From Prochlorococcus sp. AG-670-M15 (GTDB taxonomy: Bacteria > Cyanobacteriota > Cyanobacteriia > PCC-6307 > Cyanobiaceae), in assembly GCA_003211415.1 (NCBI GenBank), contig QCSV01000004.1, positions 1 through 50,530 on the forward strand: a stretch of 50,530 nt of DNA, in the 5' to 3' direction. The first letter of the stretch is position 1; each line of letters begins with the position of its first letter. The notes beneath the pieces are model-generated. The model ran no database searches. It was not told the DNA's origin and saw nothing but the letters and a program-made list of their open reading frames with translations. Both the position numbers and the translations under genes were made by a program. This document shows positions 42,239 to 50,530 of the stretch, one piece after another.

Positions 42239-42556
42239 ATGAACCCATTGTTAGTTGATGAAGTTATACATTATTTGATTCATCGCTGGGGGAAAAAATA
42301 TGATTTTAGACTCTTTAGAAGAGGAAAATTTGTTTATTTTCAAATGATGTGGGGATTTCTTGGACAGGAATCATTCCCTTTAAGTGAAGATGAATATAAA
42401 AAATCGATAGCTGATAAAATCGATATTTTAAATAGATGTGGATATTCAGAAGAAGTAAGGGAATGGCTAAAGAAAGTCAATGCTAAGCCAAGGTTAGGTA
42501 GAGCTGTCAGCTTGCAATTAAATCTTAATGAGAAGATGAAAGAGTTTTTGACTTAA
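42239..42556 (+). CDS. DUF3067-like conserved protein
   Basis: LLVDEVIHYLIHRWGKKYDFRLFRRGKFVYFQMMWGFLGQESFPLSEDEY. Confidence 0.82.
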   Translation: MNPLLVDEVIHYLIHRWGKKYDFRLFRRGKFVYFQMMWGFLGQESFPLSEDEYKKSIADKIDILNRCGYSEEVREWLKKVNAKPRLGRAVSLQLNLNEKMKEFLT

Positions 42557-43283
42557 GATTTTCTGATAAGTAAGTTAATCCAGTACCCACAAAAAATAAA
42601 AACACAATCGATATAGATAGCAATGACATAGTTAATGGATCTGTTGAAGGAGTAATAACTGCAGATAATATTGCGGAGGAAATTACAACTATCTTCCAAT
42701 TCGAAATCATTTTTTCTGTTGTGATTATTCCAAGAGAACCAAGAATAAATTGTAATACTGGCAATTGAAAAGCTAATGCAGTGCTGAACATTAATAAGAG
42801 AACAAAATCAAAATATCTTTCTATAGACCAAGTTGGTTCAACAATATCAGCACCGAAATTAATGAAGAAATTTATTGCTGCAGGGACTAATATCCACCAT
42901 GAAAAAATTAATCCTAAAAAAAACAGAAGACCTGAACCAAAAACTGCGGGCAAGATAAGGCTTTTTTCTTGTTTTGTTAAACCAGGAGAAATGAATAATA
43001 TTATTTGATAAAAAATATAAGGCATAGAAACTATCAATCCGCTGTAACCTGCAACTTTAATAGCGACAAATAAAAACTCTCCTGGGGCAAGTTGTAGTAA
43101 ATGAATTTCACCAGCTGGGATTTCTAAAAAAGATATTAATGGCTTTATTATGAGAAAACTAAAGAATATTGAAATAAGTATTGAGTAAATTGAGTTTAGT
43201 ATCCTTTGACGAAGCTCTTCTAAATGATCAGTAAAAGTCATCGAATCTGACAATTTATTTTCACTTTGACCTGTACCTTTCAT
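42525..43283 (-). CDS. tatC: Sec-independent protein translocase TatC
   Basis: MTFTDHLEELRQRILNSIYSI; PYIFYQIILFISPGLTKQEK; ITPSTDPLTM; six TM segments. Confidence 0.96.
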   Translation of the reverse strand: MKGTGQSENKLSDSMTFTDHLEELRQRILNSIYSILISIFFSFLIIKPLISFLEIPAGEIHLLQLAPGEFLFVAIKVAGYSGLIVSMPYIFYQIILFISPGLTKQEKSLILPAVFGSGLLFFLGLIFSWWILVPAAINFFINFGADIVEPTWSIERYFDFVLLLMFSTALAFQLPVLQFILGSLGIITTEKMISNWKIVVISSAILSAVITPSTDPLTMSLLSISIVFLFFVGTGLTYLSENLKSKTLSSSH

Positions 43284-43363
43284 TATTATTTGATAGAAAT
43301 TTTGTAAGAAAAAGCTTTAAAACTACTATTGTCAAAGTCCAACTTATTTTTCGATAAATTTAA

Positions 43364-43624
43364 TTATTTGCTTAATTTAGGATTAGTTGGATCTGGTAAT
43401 AAGAAAGGAGGAGCATCATTTAGGGATGATTCACCATAAGTTTCATATTCTCTATACCCACCCATTTTCCCATTAGTTTTCATTAAAGCGCTTACGAAGG
43501 CAAGTAGTAAGAAAACAGTAGGAGCTCCAATTATTAATGCAGCACCAAATAGATATCCAACAATAAATTCTGGAAAACTATGATTTCCTAGAAATTCATG
43601 AGTGCCCAAAAGAAAATCAAACAT
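43364..43624 (-). CDS. Conserved hypothetical membrane protein
   Basis: 86 aa with hydrophobic segment GYLFGAALIIGAPTVFLLLAFVSALM and a clean start. Confidence 0.65.
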   Translation of the reverse strand: MFDFLLGTHEFLGNHSFPEFIVGYLFGAALIIGAPTVFLLLAFVSALMKTNGKMGGYREYETYGESSLNDAPPFLLPDPTNPKLSK

Positions 43625-43653
43625 TTAGATTTTAAAATTTTTTTTATTATAAA

Positions 43654-45378
43654 CTAAATTACTGTTTTAAGATTTTTTTTAATGTAATCTTCTCCTCTTG
43701 TAGGATTTCCCCAAATAATTTCTCCATTTTTAAATGAAACGCAACCTGGTCCTCCTTTTTTGATTTTTTGCAAATCTTTAATCTTTACTAAATTAATTGG
43801 AACTTTAATGTTTCTTTTTGCCTTACTAAATAAAGCAGCTAAATCTGCAGCTATTTGAAGATCTTGTTCAGATGCTACTTGAGATGAAGACTTCAAAACT
43901 ACATGACTGCCTGGTGATTCCTGAGCATGAAACCATAAATCTCCTTTTTTTGAGAACTTAAAGCTTATTAAGTCATTTTGCCTCATATTTCGCCCTACCT
44001 GAAGCTTCAATCCAGTGGGAGTGTAAACTTGAATTGGTGAAGATTCTATTTCATATCTACCTTTCTGATCTTCTCTATGCCTCTTGATATTGATATTAAA
44101 TTCGTCGCAAATTTCTTCCATAATTTCTTCTAGTAGTTTGATTTTCATAATAAGTTTTTCATGATTTAAAGAGTTTAGATTTTCTAGAAGCGTAGTGAAT
44201 TCATCCAATCTCTCTATATTTGTTTTATAAATATTTAATCTTTCTTTTATTAATTCTCTAGATCTCTTTAATTTTTTTGACTTTTTATATAGTTTTTGTC
44301 CTCTAATAATATCTCGTTTTTTAATTTCATTTGAAGTGAATATACTATCAGCTTTTTCTTTATATAGCTCGTAGTTTTCTGATTTTGTCAGAAGATCATA
44401 TTGAATATTTAAGTTCTTTTTCTCAGTATTGGTCTGTTTAAAAATTATCCCTTCAATTTTCTTTTCCAATAATTCAAGTTTTTTTTGTTTCAGATGATAA
44501 TCATAATAATTCATTAAACTGGTGCATAAATCTATTTTATTTTCGTAATTAATTTCCTTATTAAAAAACCAAACGCAATAAAAATCTTTGTTAAATGTTG
44601 AAAAGTTAAAGTTATTGTTTTTAAACCTATTTATCCAAATCTTCCAGTTTTTAAATATCTCCTTTAAATCCGAATCGTTAATGAAATCGATATTTTTTTC
44701 CATTATTTCCGAATTGCCAGTTTTGCTAACAACCTCTAATTGTTTTGTGAGGATAGGGCTAACTCCTTGATAGGTATTTATTAAACAGTATTTCAAAGAC
44801 TCAGGTACGATTGAAATTGAGTCTTTCCATGATTTAAAAGACTCATCTTCTCTAGGTTGTTTTTTGAGGTTGACTGGAGGGCCAGAATAAATTGATCCTG
44901 TCGAAATTGTTCTAAAACTAGATTGACTTGACTTAATTTGTTTACCAACGGCAATTATTTTATGTTTATTATCCAAATAAAAAATATTACTATGTTTTCC
45001 CATTAATTCAAAAATTAAATACTTATTAATTTCATCTCCAGGTTTTTTTGCAAAACTAAATTTTATAACTCTCTCGAAATCATCTTGATCAATCGAAATT
45101 AAAGCCATATACTTTAATCCATATCTAATTTGTTTAGAAAGTGTGCTTTCTCTCCCAATCTTTTCTGGCTTATTTATCTTTAGTATTCTAGGAGAGTCTC
45201 CATTCCATGAAACTTCTAACCATGTTTGAGAATTAACTCCTCTGAAACATAATTGAATTGTATTAGGCTCTGGTTGCTGGGCAGTTTCAAATTTTGTAGG
45301 TAAGATGTTCTTTGCCAAATAATGCAAGACAGATCTAATAGATGTAATATCCATTATCTGTGGAACACCTTTTTGCAT
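43654..45378 (-). CDS. NFACT family protein (Rqc2 homolog RqcH / fibronectin-binding-like)
   Basis: NFACT-N RSVLHYLAKN; C-terminal NFACT-R GLKLQVGRNMRQNDLISFKFSKKGDLWFHAQESPGSHVVLK; coiled-coil middle. Confidence 0.93.
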   Translation of the reverse strand: MQKGVPQIMDITSIRSVLHYLAKNILPTKFETAQQPEPNTIQLCFRGVNSQTWLEVSWNGDSPRILKINKPEKIGRESTLSKQIRYGLKYMALISIDQDDFERVIKFSFAKKPGDEINKYLIFELMGKHSNIFYLDNKHKIIAVGKQIKSSQSSFRTISTGSIYSGPPVNLKKQPREDESFKSWKDSISIVPESLKYCLINTYQGVSPILTKQLEVVSKTGNSEIMEKNIDFINDSDLKEIFKNWKIWINRFKNNNFNFSTFNKDFYCVWFFNKEINYENKIDLCTSLMNYYDYHLKQKKLELLEKKIEGIIFKQTNTEKKNLNIQYDLLTKSENYELYKEKADSIFTSNEIKKRDIIRGQKLYKKSKKLKRSRELIKERLNIYKTNIERLDEFTTLLENLNSLNHEKLIMKIKLLEEIMEEICDEFNINIKRHREDQKGRYEIESSPIQVYTPTGLKLQVGRNMRQNDLISFKFSKKGDLWFHAQESPGSHVVLKSSSQVASEQDLQIAADLAALFSKAKRNIKVPINLVKIKDLQKIKKGGPGCVSFKNGEIIWGNPTRGEDYIKKNLKTVI

Positions 45379-45427
45379 TATTCCTTTTTAATTCACAAGA
45401 AATTCATTTTACTGTAAAAAATTTAAT

Positions 45428-45982
45428 ATGAAAAATCAAAAAAAACTTATTATCCTTACTGGCCCCAGCGGGGTAGGTAAAGGAACAGTTGTGAAAGAAA
45501 TATTAGGTAAAGAAAAAAATTTTTGGCTTTCAATATCTGCAACGACTAGAGAACCTAGAGAGGGAGAGAAGGACGGAGAAAATTACTACTTCTTAAATCA
45601 AGAAAAGTTTAAAGAAATGATTGAACAAAACATGTTCCTTGAATGGGCTCAATTCGCTGGAAACTACTATGGAACTCCTTTATCTTCTGTTAATGAGAAA
45701 ATAAAAAAGGGATTTATCGTACTTCTTGAAATTGAAGTAGAGGGTGCAAGGCAAATAAAAAATAAGTTTCCTAATTCACTGTCAATATTTCTACTTCCTC
45801 CGGATAGAGAAGAGTTAGAGAGAAGAATAAGAAATAGAGGTACAGAAAAAGAAGATGCAATTAAAAAAAGACTCTCAAGGGCTAATTATGAGATTTCAGT
45901 ATCAAATCAATTTGATTTTGCATTAACAAATTACAATGTTGATGAAACAGCAAAAAAAATAATCAAGTTAATAAAAACTTGA
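45428..45982 (+). CDS. gmk: Guanylate kinase
   Basis: LIILTGPSGVGKGTVVKEIL; SISATTREPREGEKDGENYYFL; GNYYGTPLSSV. Confidence 0.98.
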   Translation: MKNQKKLIILTGPSGVGKGTVVKEILGKEKNFWLSISATTREPREGEKDGENYYFLNQEKFKEMIEQNMFLEWAQFAGNYYGTPLSSVNEKIKKGFIVLLEIEVEGARQIKNKFPNSLSIFLLPPDREELERRIRNRGTEKEDAIKKRLSRANYEISVSNQFDFALTNYNVDETAKKIIKLIKT

Positions 45983-45996
45983 TTATTTTCTCTTAA

Positions 45997-46131
45997 TCAA
46001 CTCATTGGATGGAATAATAAATCTGGGAAAAACCTATTAAATTCAATAATTATTCCAGCTGTAAGGCTAAGCCAAATTGCTGCTACTACTGGTGCAGATC
46101 TGACAAATTTTGTGTTTAGAATTTTGAACAT
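45997..46131 (-). CDS. psaJ: Photosystem I subunit IX (PsaJ), absent from the ORF track
   Basis: Reverse-strand translation: [44 protein letters not shown]; directly downstream of psaF. Confidence 0.95.
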   Translation of the reverse strand: MFKILNTKFVRSAPVVAAIWLSLTAGIIIEFNRFFPDLLFHPMS

Positions 46132-46159
46132 TTGTTTTATGAAAGTTTTTTAAAGATGT

Positions 46160-46723
46160 TTAGCGAGGACCATTAAGTGTAATATTGTTATCTTTCTCTC
46201 TTAAATCTCCATTCCTACCTTGTTTATTAGCAAGAAGAGGCCATTGCGCTCCTTTTACAAGACATTTCCTGGCTAAGTCTAGGTCAATAATTATCTCGAG
46301 ATCTGCTGGATTCTTAGTCTTTTTTGATTCAATGAGATACTCTCTTCCTGACCATCCTATAATTCCAGCAATGTAAATGAACAATACTCCGGGAATAAGT
46401 AAATCTCCTTCATGACCTCTATTTAAAAGGGCTCCCCATGGCTCAAGAGGAGGTCCAATTATTAAATGTGGAAGACCATCATCTCCGCATGATGCTTTTC
46501 CGTATCTTTCAAATCTTGCGATGTCTTTTTGCGTAGTTGCCGAATTTGCTCTCTCAATGAATTTAGGATTTTCAGAGCATTTTGTAAGGGCTGAAGCAGT
46601 ATATTCTGTGCTAGCTCTATCTGCGTTTAAGGCAGGCCCATTTGCAGCTAGAGCAATTGGAGTAATTCCGAGGAACAGAAAAACTGAGGTTATGATTGAA
46701 AAAAAGAATTTCATAAGTTGCAA
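46160..46723 (-). CDS. psaF: Photosystem I subunit III (PsaF)
   Basis: LTKCSENPKFIERANSATTQKDIARFERYGKASCGDDGLPHLIIGPPLEPWGALLNRGHEGDLLIPGVLFIYIAGIIGWSGREYL. Confidence 0.98.
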   Translation of the reverse strand: MQLMKFFFSIITSVFLFLGITPIALAANGPALNADRASTEYTASALTKCSENPKFIERANSATTQKDIARFERYGKASCGDDGLPHLIIGPPLEPWGALLNRGHEGDLLIPGVLFIYIAGIIGWSGREYLIESKKTKNPADLEIIIDLDLARKCLVKGAQWPLLANKQGRNGDLREKDNNITLNGPR

Positions 46724-46788
46724 TCTTTAATTCCTTTTAATGTGTTAAGTAAGAAATTAATATTAAAATAGAACAAGTTGAATCAAAA

Positions 46789-47859
46789 ATGCATAAAGTT
46801 TTAGCTATTGAAACAAGTTGTGATGAGACATCTGTCTCAATAGTTTCTAATATTGGCGATACTTTCAGAATACATTCAAATATAATTGCCTCTCAAATTG
46901 AAGATCATTCAAAATGGGGTGGAGTTGTGCCTGAACTTGCAGCTAGAAAGCATTTAGAGTTATTACCTTTTGTTTTAGATAAGGCCTTAGAAGAATCAAA
47001 AATTAAAATTGAGGAAGTCGACTATATTGCGTCAACTGTAGCTCCTGGATTAGTTGGTTGTTTACGAGTTGGCTCTATAACTGCAAGATCACTTTGCATG
47101 TTACATTCAAAACCATTTTTGGGAATTCATCATTTGGAGGGGCATTTATCTTCAATTCTATTTTCAGAAAACTATCCAAAGAAATCTTTTCTTACATTAC
47201 TTGTTAGCGGCGGGCATACTGAATTGATAAAGGTTGATGATAGAAGGAGGATGCAAAGACTTGGAAAAAGTTTTGATGATGCTGCTGGAGAAGCCTTTGA
47301 TAAAGTTGGCAGACTATTAGGTCTGAGTTATCCAGGAGGACCTGCAATTGAAAAGATTGCTAAAAATGGGGACCCAATGAAATTTAATTTACCAAAATGT
47401 AGGATCTCTGATAAAAAAGGTGGATTTCTTAAATATGATTTCTCTTTTAGTGGTCTAAAAACTGCCGTATTAAGATTAGTTGAGAGAATAAATTTGGATG
47501 GGAAGACCGTTCCAATTCCTGATATTGCTGCAAGTTTTGAGAGAGTAGTGGCAGAGGTCTTGGTAGAAAGAACAATAAAATGCGCAGAAGATCATAGCTT
47601 GGATAATGTTGTTGTGGTTGGGGGAGTGGCTGCTAACAATACATTAAGAAAAATGATGATTAGTAAAGCTAGTAAAAAATCTATTAAAGTTCATTTAGCT
47701 CCTCTTGATCTTTGTACAGATAATGCGGCAATGATTGGAGCGGCGGCGTTGTTCAGAATCAAATTTAAGGATCATTTAAGCTCCCTCAAATTAGGTGTCG
47801 CAGGAAGACTGTCAATTGAACACGCAAATACCCTTTATGAAGTAAATCCTCCTTTCTAA
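46789..47859 (+). CDS. tsaD: tRNA N6-adenosine threonylcarbamoyltransferase
   Basis: LAIETSCDETSVSIV; GGVVPELAARKH; LLVSGGHTEL; DDAAGEAFDKVGRLLGLSYPGGP; VVGGVAANNTLR. Confidence 0.98.
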   Translation: MHKVLAIETSCDETSVSIVSNIGDTFRIHSNIIASQIEDHSKWGGVVPELAARKHLELLPFVLDKALEESKIKIEEVDYIASTVAPGLVGCLRVGSITARSLCMLHSKPFLGIHHLEGHLSSILFSENYPKKSFLTLLVSGGHTELIKVDDRRRMQRLGKSFDDAAGEAFDKVGRLLGLSYPGGPAIEKIAKNGDPMKFNLPKCRISDKKGGFLKYDFSFSGLKTAVLRLVERINLDGKTVPIPDIAASFERVVAEVLVERTIKCAEDHSLDNVVVVGGVAANNTLRKMMISKASKKSIKVHLAPLDLCTDNAAMIGAAALFRIKFKDHLSSLKLGVAGRLSIEHANTLYEVNPPF

Positions 47860-47864
47860 CTTCA

Positions 47865-48044
47865 ATGAACAAGCAACCTAAAATCGACATTAAAGAGACA
47901 AAAAACTTCGTTGATAAAAAGGAACTGAATTTGTGGAAAAGAGGTTTTACCCCTCAAGCTGAAATATGGAATGGAAGGATGGCAACTGTAGGTATAGGAA
48001 TTATTTTTATAATTATTGCTTTAATAAGCCAGTTCTCTTCATAG
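47865..48044 (+). CDS. hli: High-light-inducible (Hli/Scp) chlorophyll-binding-like protein (59 aa), absent from the ORF track
   Basis: Hand-translated: MNKQPKIDIKETKNFVDKKELNLWKRGFTPQAEIWNGRMATVGIGIIFIIIALISQFSS*; ExxNGRxA helix motif. Confidence 0.9.
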   Translation: MNKQPKIDIKETKNFVDKKELNLWKRGFTPQAEIWNGRMATVGIGIIFIIIALISQFSS

Positions 48045-48203
48045 AAATGTAATTCATTTGCTTAAAGTAGTTTTAAAAGATTTAATAAAAATTACTATTG
48101 TTCAGCTGATTAACAAAATTAAAAAGTATTGTATTTGTTGGACTTGAGATAAGATTATTGATTTAATCAAAATAGTTAATATTTTTATTATTTATAATTT
48201 TTT

Positions 48204-49409
48204 ATGACGCCTGAAAGGCTTGGATTACTTTGGGGGATAACTGTATTTGCAGGTGCTTGTGCTCGATTATTTTCTTCTTTTACAGGATTCCCAAGTGTCG
48301 TTATTTTATTGCTTTCTGGATTATTCATCGGAAGATCAGGATTAGGACTTGTTGAGCCTTTAGATCTCGGGCAAGGGCTTGAAACTATTGTGGGTCTTTT
48401 AGTCTGTTTGGTTCTATTTGAAGGGGGATTAAATTTAAAGTTGCCTGAGGGGAATATAAGAAATACTGTTTTGAAAATTTCATTGGTAAGACTTTTTATT
48501 TCATTATCAGCTGGAATTTTTATTTCTCATTGGCTGGCTGGCCTCTCATGGCAAGTCTCAGGAATATATAGTGCCATAGTTTTAGCTACTGGACCTACAG
48601 TTGTATCTCCGTTAGTGGAACAAATAAAATTAGCTTCCCCTCTCTCGGAAGTATTAAAAGCTGAGGGGTTGTTGCTTGAACCAATTGGTGCAGTATTAGC
48701 ATTACTGCTTTTAGAACTGACTTTAGGGGACCTTCGTGGAATTAACGATGTATTTGTAGCATTAATGCAAAGATTAGGGGGAGGAGTCTTAATCGGATTA
48801 AGTGCAGGATGGTTACTATCAGAAATTTTAAAAAAAATAAAAAATGAAGCCTCATTTGGTATAGAGCTACAGGTTACCCTTGGATTCATTTTCCTTGTAT
48901 ATGGAATTTGCGAATATTTTTTACCAGAATCAGGCTTGCCGGCTTCTGTCGCGGCAGGATTTATTGTAGGCAAAAGAGAAGTTATAGATAAGGAGAGATT
49001 GGATAATCTAATAGGTGAATTAGCTCAATTAGCAATAACAGTTCTTTTCCCTCTTTTGGCCGCTGACGTTTCTTGGGGTGAATTAAGTCCGCTTGGCTGG
49101 GGAGGGTTTGTTTGCGTCTTTTTGTTGATGGTAATTGTTCGCCCTATCTCTATCTGGATAGCAACAATGGGGAGAGAATTGAACTTAAAAGAAAAAATAT
49201 TTTTAGCTTGGTTAGCCCCAAGAGGTATTGTAACTGCAGCAGTAGCCTCTCTTTTTTCTATAAGATTAGAGCAGGCTGGTATCCTTGGAGCTGGCCGTCT
49301 CCAAGGTTTAGTTTTTCTTACTATATTAATGACAGTGGGAATACAAGGTCTTTCAGCTAGACCTTTGGCGAATAGGCTTGAATTAGGCCAAAAAAATAAT
49401 TTAGATTGA
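48204..49409 (+). CDS. Na+/H+ (cation:proton) antiporter, CPA1/NhaP family
   Basis: About 12 TM segments; LFEGGLNLKL; SAIVLATGPTVVSPLV; WLAPRGIVTAAVASLF. Confidence 0.92.
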   Translation: MTPERLGLLWGITVFAGACARLFSSFTGFPSVVILLLSGLFIGRSGLGLVEPLDLGQGLETIVGLLVCLVLFEGGLNLKLPEGNIRNTVLKISLVRLFISLSAGIFISHWLAGLSWQVSGIYSAIVLATGPTVVSPLVEQIKLASPLSEVLKAEGLLLEPIGAVLALLLLELTLGDLRGINDVFVALMQRLGGGVLIGLSAGWLLSEILKKIKNEASFGIELQVTLGFIFLVYGICEYFLPESGLPASVAAGFIVGKREVIDKERLDNLIGELAQLAITVLFPLLAADVSWGELSPLGWGGFVCVFLLMVIVRPISIWIATMGRELNLKEKIFLAWLAPRGIVTAAVASLFSIRLEQAGILGAGRLQGLVFLTILMTVGIQGLSARPLANRLELGQKNNLD

Positions 49410-50530
49410 TTTAAGACATCTTTCAATTCGAGTTCTATCAGTTTTACTCTCTGCGAAAAGTTCCCAACTTTGAATTAAGTCTGGACCACTGAGAGATCCA
49501 AAAAAAGCTACTCTTAATGATTTCATTAAAATCCCTTTTTTAACATTATGCATTTTTGAGATATCGTTTATTATTTCTTTGGCTTTCTCCTTATTTAGTT
49601 TTATAGTATTATGCTCACTTAAATAATTTAAGATTAGTTTAAGAGATGCTTTGCCATCATTTTTTTCCAGAAAATCTTGACCTTCTTTTTTAATTGGAGG
49701 TATTAAGAAAAATGGTTTTGATTGATCAATTGCATCTTTTAAAAGGGTCAAAGAGTCTCTAAGCAAAATTGCTAATTTATAAGACCATTCTTGAGAAGGC
49801 GGCACCCAACCATTTTCGTCCCAGTATTTCCTGATAATCTCACTTAACTTTATTGATCCCATATTCTTTATATATTGAGAGTTAATCCAGTTAAGTTTTT
49901 CCCAACTGAATTTAGCTCCAGCTTTATTTATGTCTGATAAGTCAAAAATTTCAGATATCTCTTTAAGTGAAAGTATTTCTCTGTTGGCAGATTTTGGAGA
50001 CCAACCTAAAAAGGCCATATAGTTCGATAAGGCCTCAGGTAAATATCCCATACTTCTAAATTCGTCAATTGAAGTGACGCAATCTCTCTTAGATAATTTT
50101 TTCCCTTCACTATTAAGTATTAAGGGTGTATGCGAAAAAATTGGCAAATTAAAATTTAATGCTTTATAAATCAATATTTGTTTTGCAGTGTTTGAGATAT
50201 GGTCTTCACCTCTTACGACATGAGTAATATTCATGAAATTATCATCAACTACAACTGCAAGATTATACAATGGATCTCCAATCTCATATCCCTTTGCCCT
50301 TCTTGACAACACTAAATCACCACCCAAATCCTTCCCTTGCCATTTGATTTCGCCTCTTATCTGATCTACCCATTTAATTTCAATTTTTTCATCAATCTTA
50401 AACCTTATTACTGAAGTCCTCCCTAGGGATATGAATCTTTCTACTTCTTCTTTTGAAAGACTTCTGTGTCTATTATCATGCTTTGGAGGTAATCCTTTCT
50501 TTTTTTGTTCTTCTCTTAATTCAGAAATTT
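49401..50530 (-). CDS. gltX: Glutamyl-tRNA synthetase, truncated by window end
   Basis: DDNFMNITHVVRGEDHISNTAKQILIYKAL; LNSEGKKLSKRDCVTSI (KLSKR); open frame continues upstream past 50327 (…IKWVDQIRGEIKWQGKDLGGDLVLSRRAKG) to the window end. Confidence 0.97.
   Translation of the reverse strand, partial: ISELREEQKKKGLPPKHDNRHRSLSKEEVERFISLGRTSVIRFKIDEKIEIKWVDQIRGEIKWQGKDLGGDLVLSRRAKGYEIGDPLYNLAVVVDDNFMNITHVVRGEDHISNTAKQILIYKALNFNLPIFSHTPLILNSEGKKLSKRDCVTSIDEFRSMGYLPEALSNYMAFLGWSPKSANREILSLKEISEIFDLSDINKAGAKFSWEKLNWINSQYIKNMGSIKLSEIIRKYWDENGWVPPSQEWSYKLAILLRDSLTLLKDAIDQSKPFFLIPPIKKEGQDFLEKNDGKASLKLILNYLSEHNTIKLNKEKAKEIINDISKMHNVKKGILMKSLRVAFFGSLSGPDLIQSWELFAESKTDRTRIERCLKSI

Noticed and set aside
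48527-48973. 148-aa and neighbouring minus-strand ORFs over the antiporter gene
   Set aside because: Antisense shadow ORFs over a conserved multi-TM transporter.
1-50530. tRNA genes, IS elements, prophage or integrase
   Set aside because: No cloverleaf-like sequence, transposase or integrase recognised by eye; a tRNAscan-SE run would be needed to exclude tRNAs fully.

Overview
AT-rich window (50.5 kb), densely coding and cyanobacterial. The gene set is typical of a high-light Prochlorococcus: petA/petC, psaF/psaJ, ndhB, chlG, cyAbrB, hli, ctaCDE/ctaAB and a groES-less groEL. Most of it is core housekeeping sequence, and I found no prophage, IS element, CRISPR array, rRNA or confident tRNA. 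The points most worth a second look are: (1) a compact DUF393 / TIGR03643 / DUF2256 / photolyase-like (PF04244) cluster, in which the DUF2256 gene is absent from the ORF track and its stop overlaps the photolyase-like start codon, and in which the photolyase-like protein appears to lack the usual Fe-S cysteine motif; (2) a single-nucleotide frameshift that splits topA; (3) six short genes missing from the ORF track (DUF2256, two small ORFs near 5.5-5.8 kb, a 59-aa membrane protein at 33.2 kb, psaJ and an hli); (4) in-frame repeats in three genes, including a lipoprotein and the groEL tail; (5) a DciA-like DUF721 protein with a C-terminal zinc-ribbon motif; (6) palindromes or overlaps at several convergent gene junctions. 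No database searches were run. Product calls come from recognising protein families in the translations.
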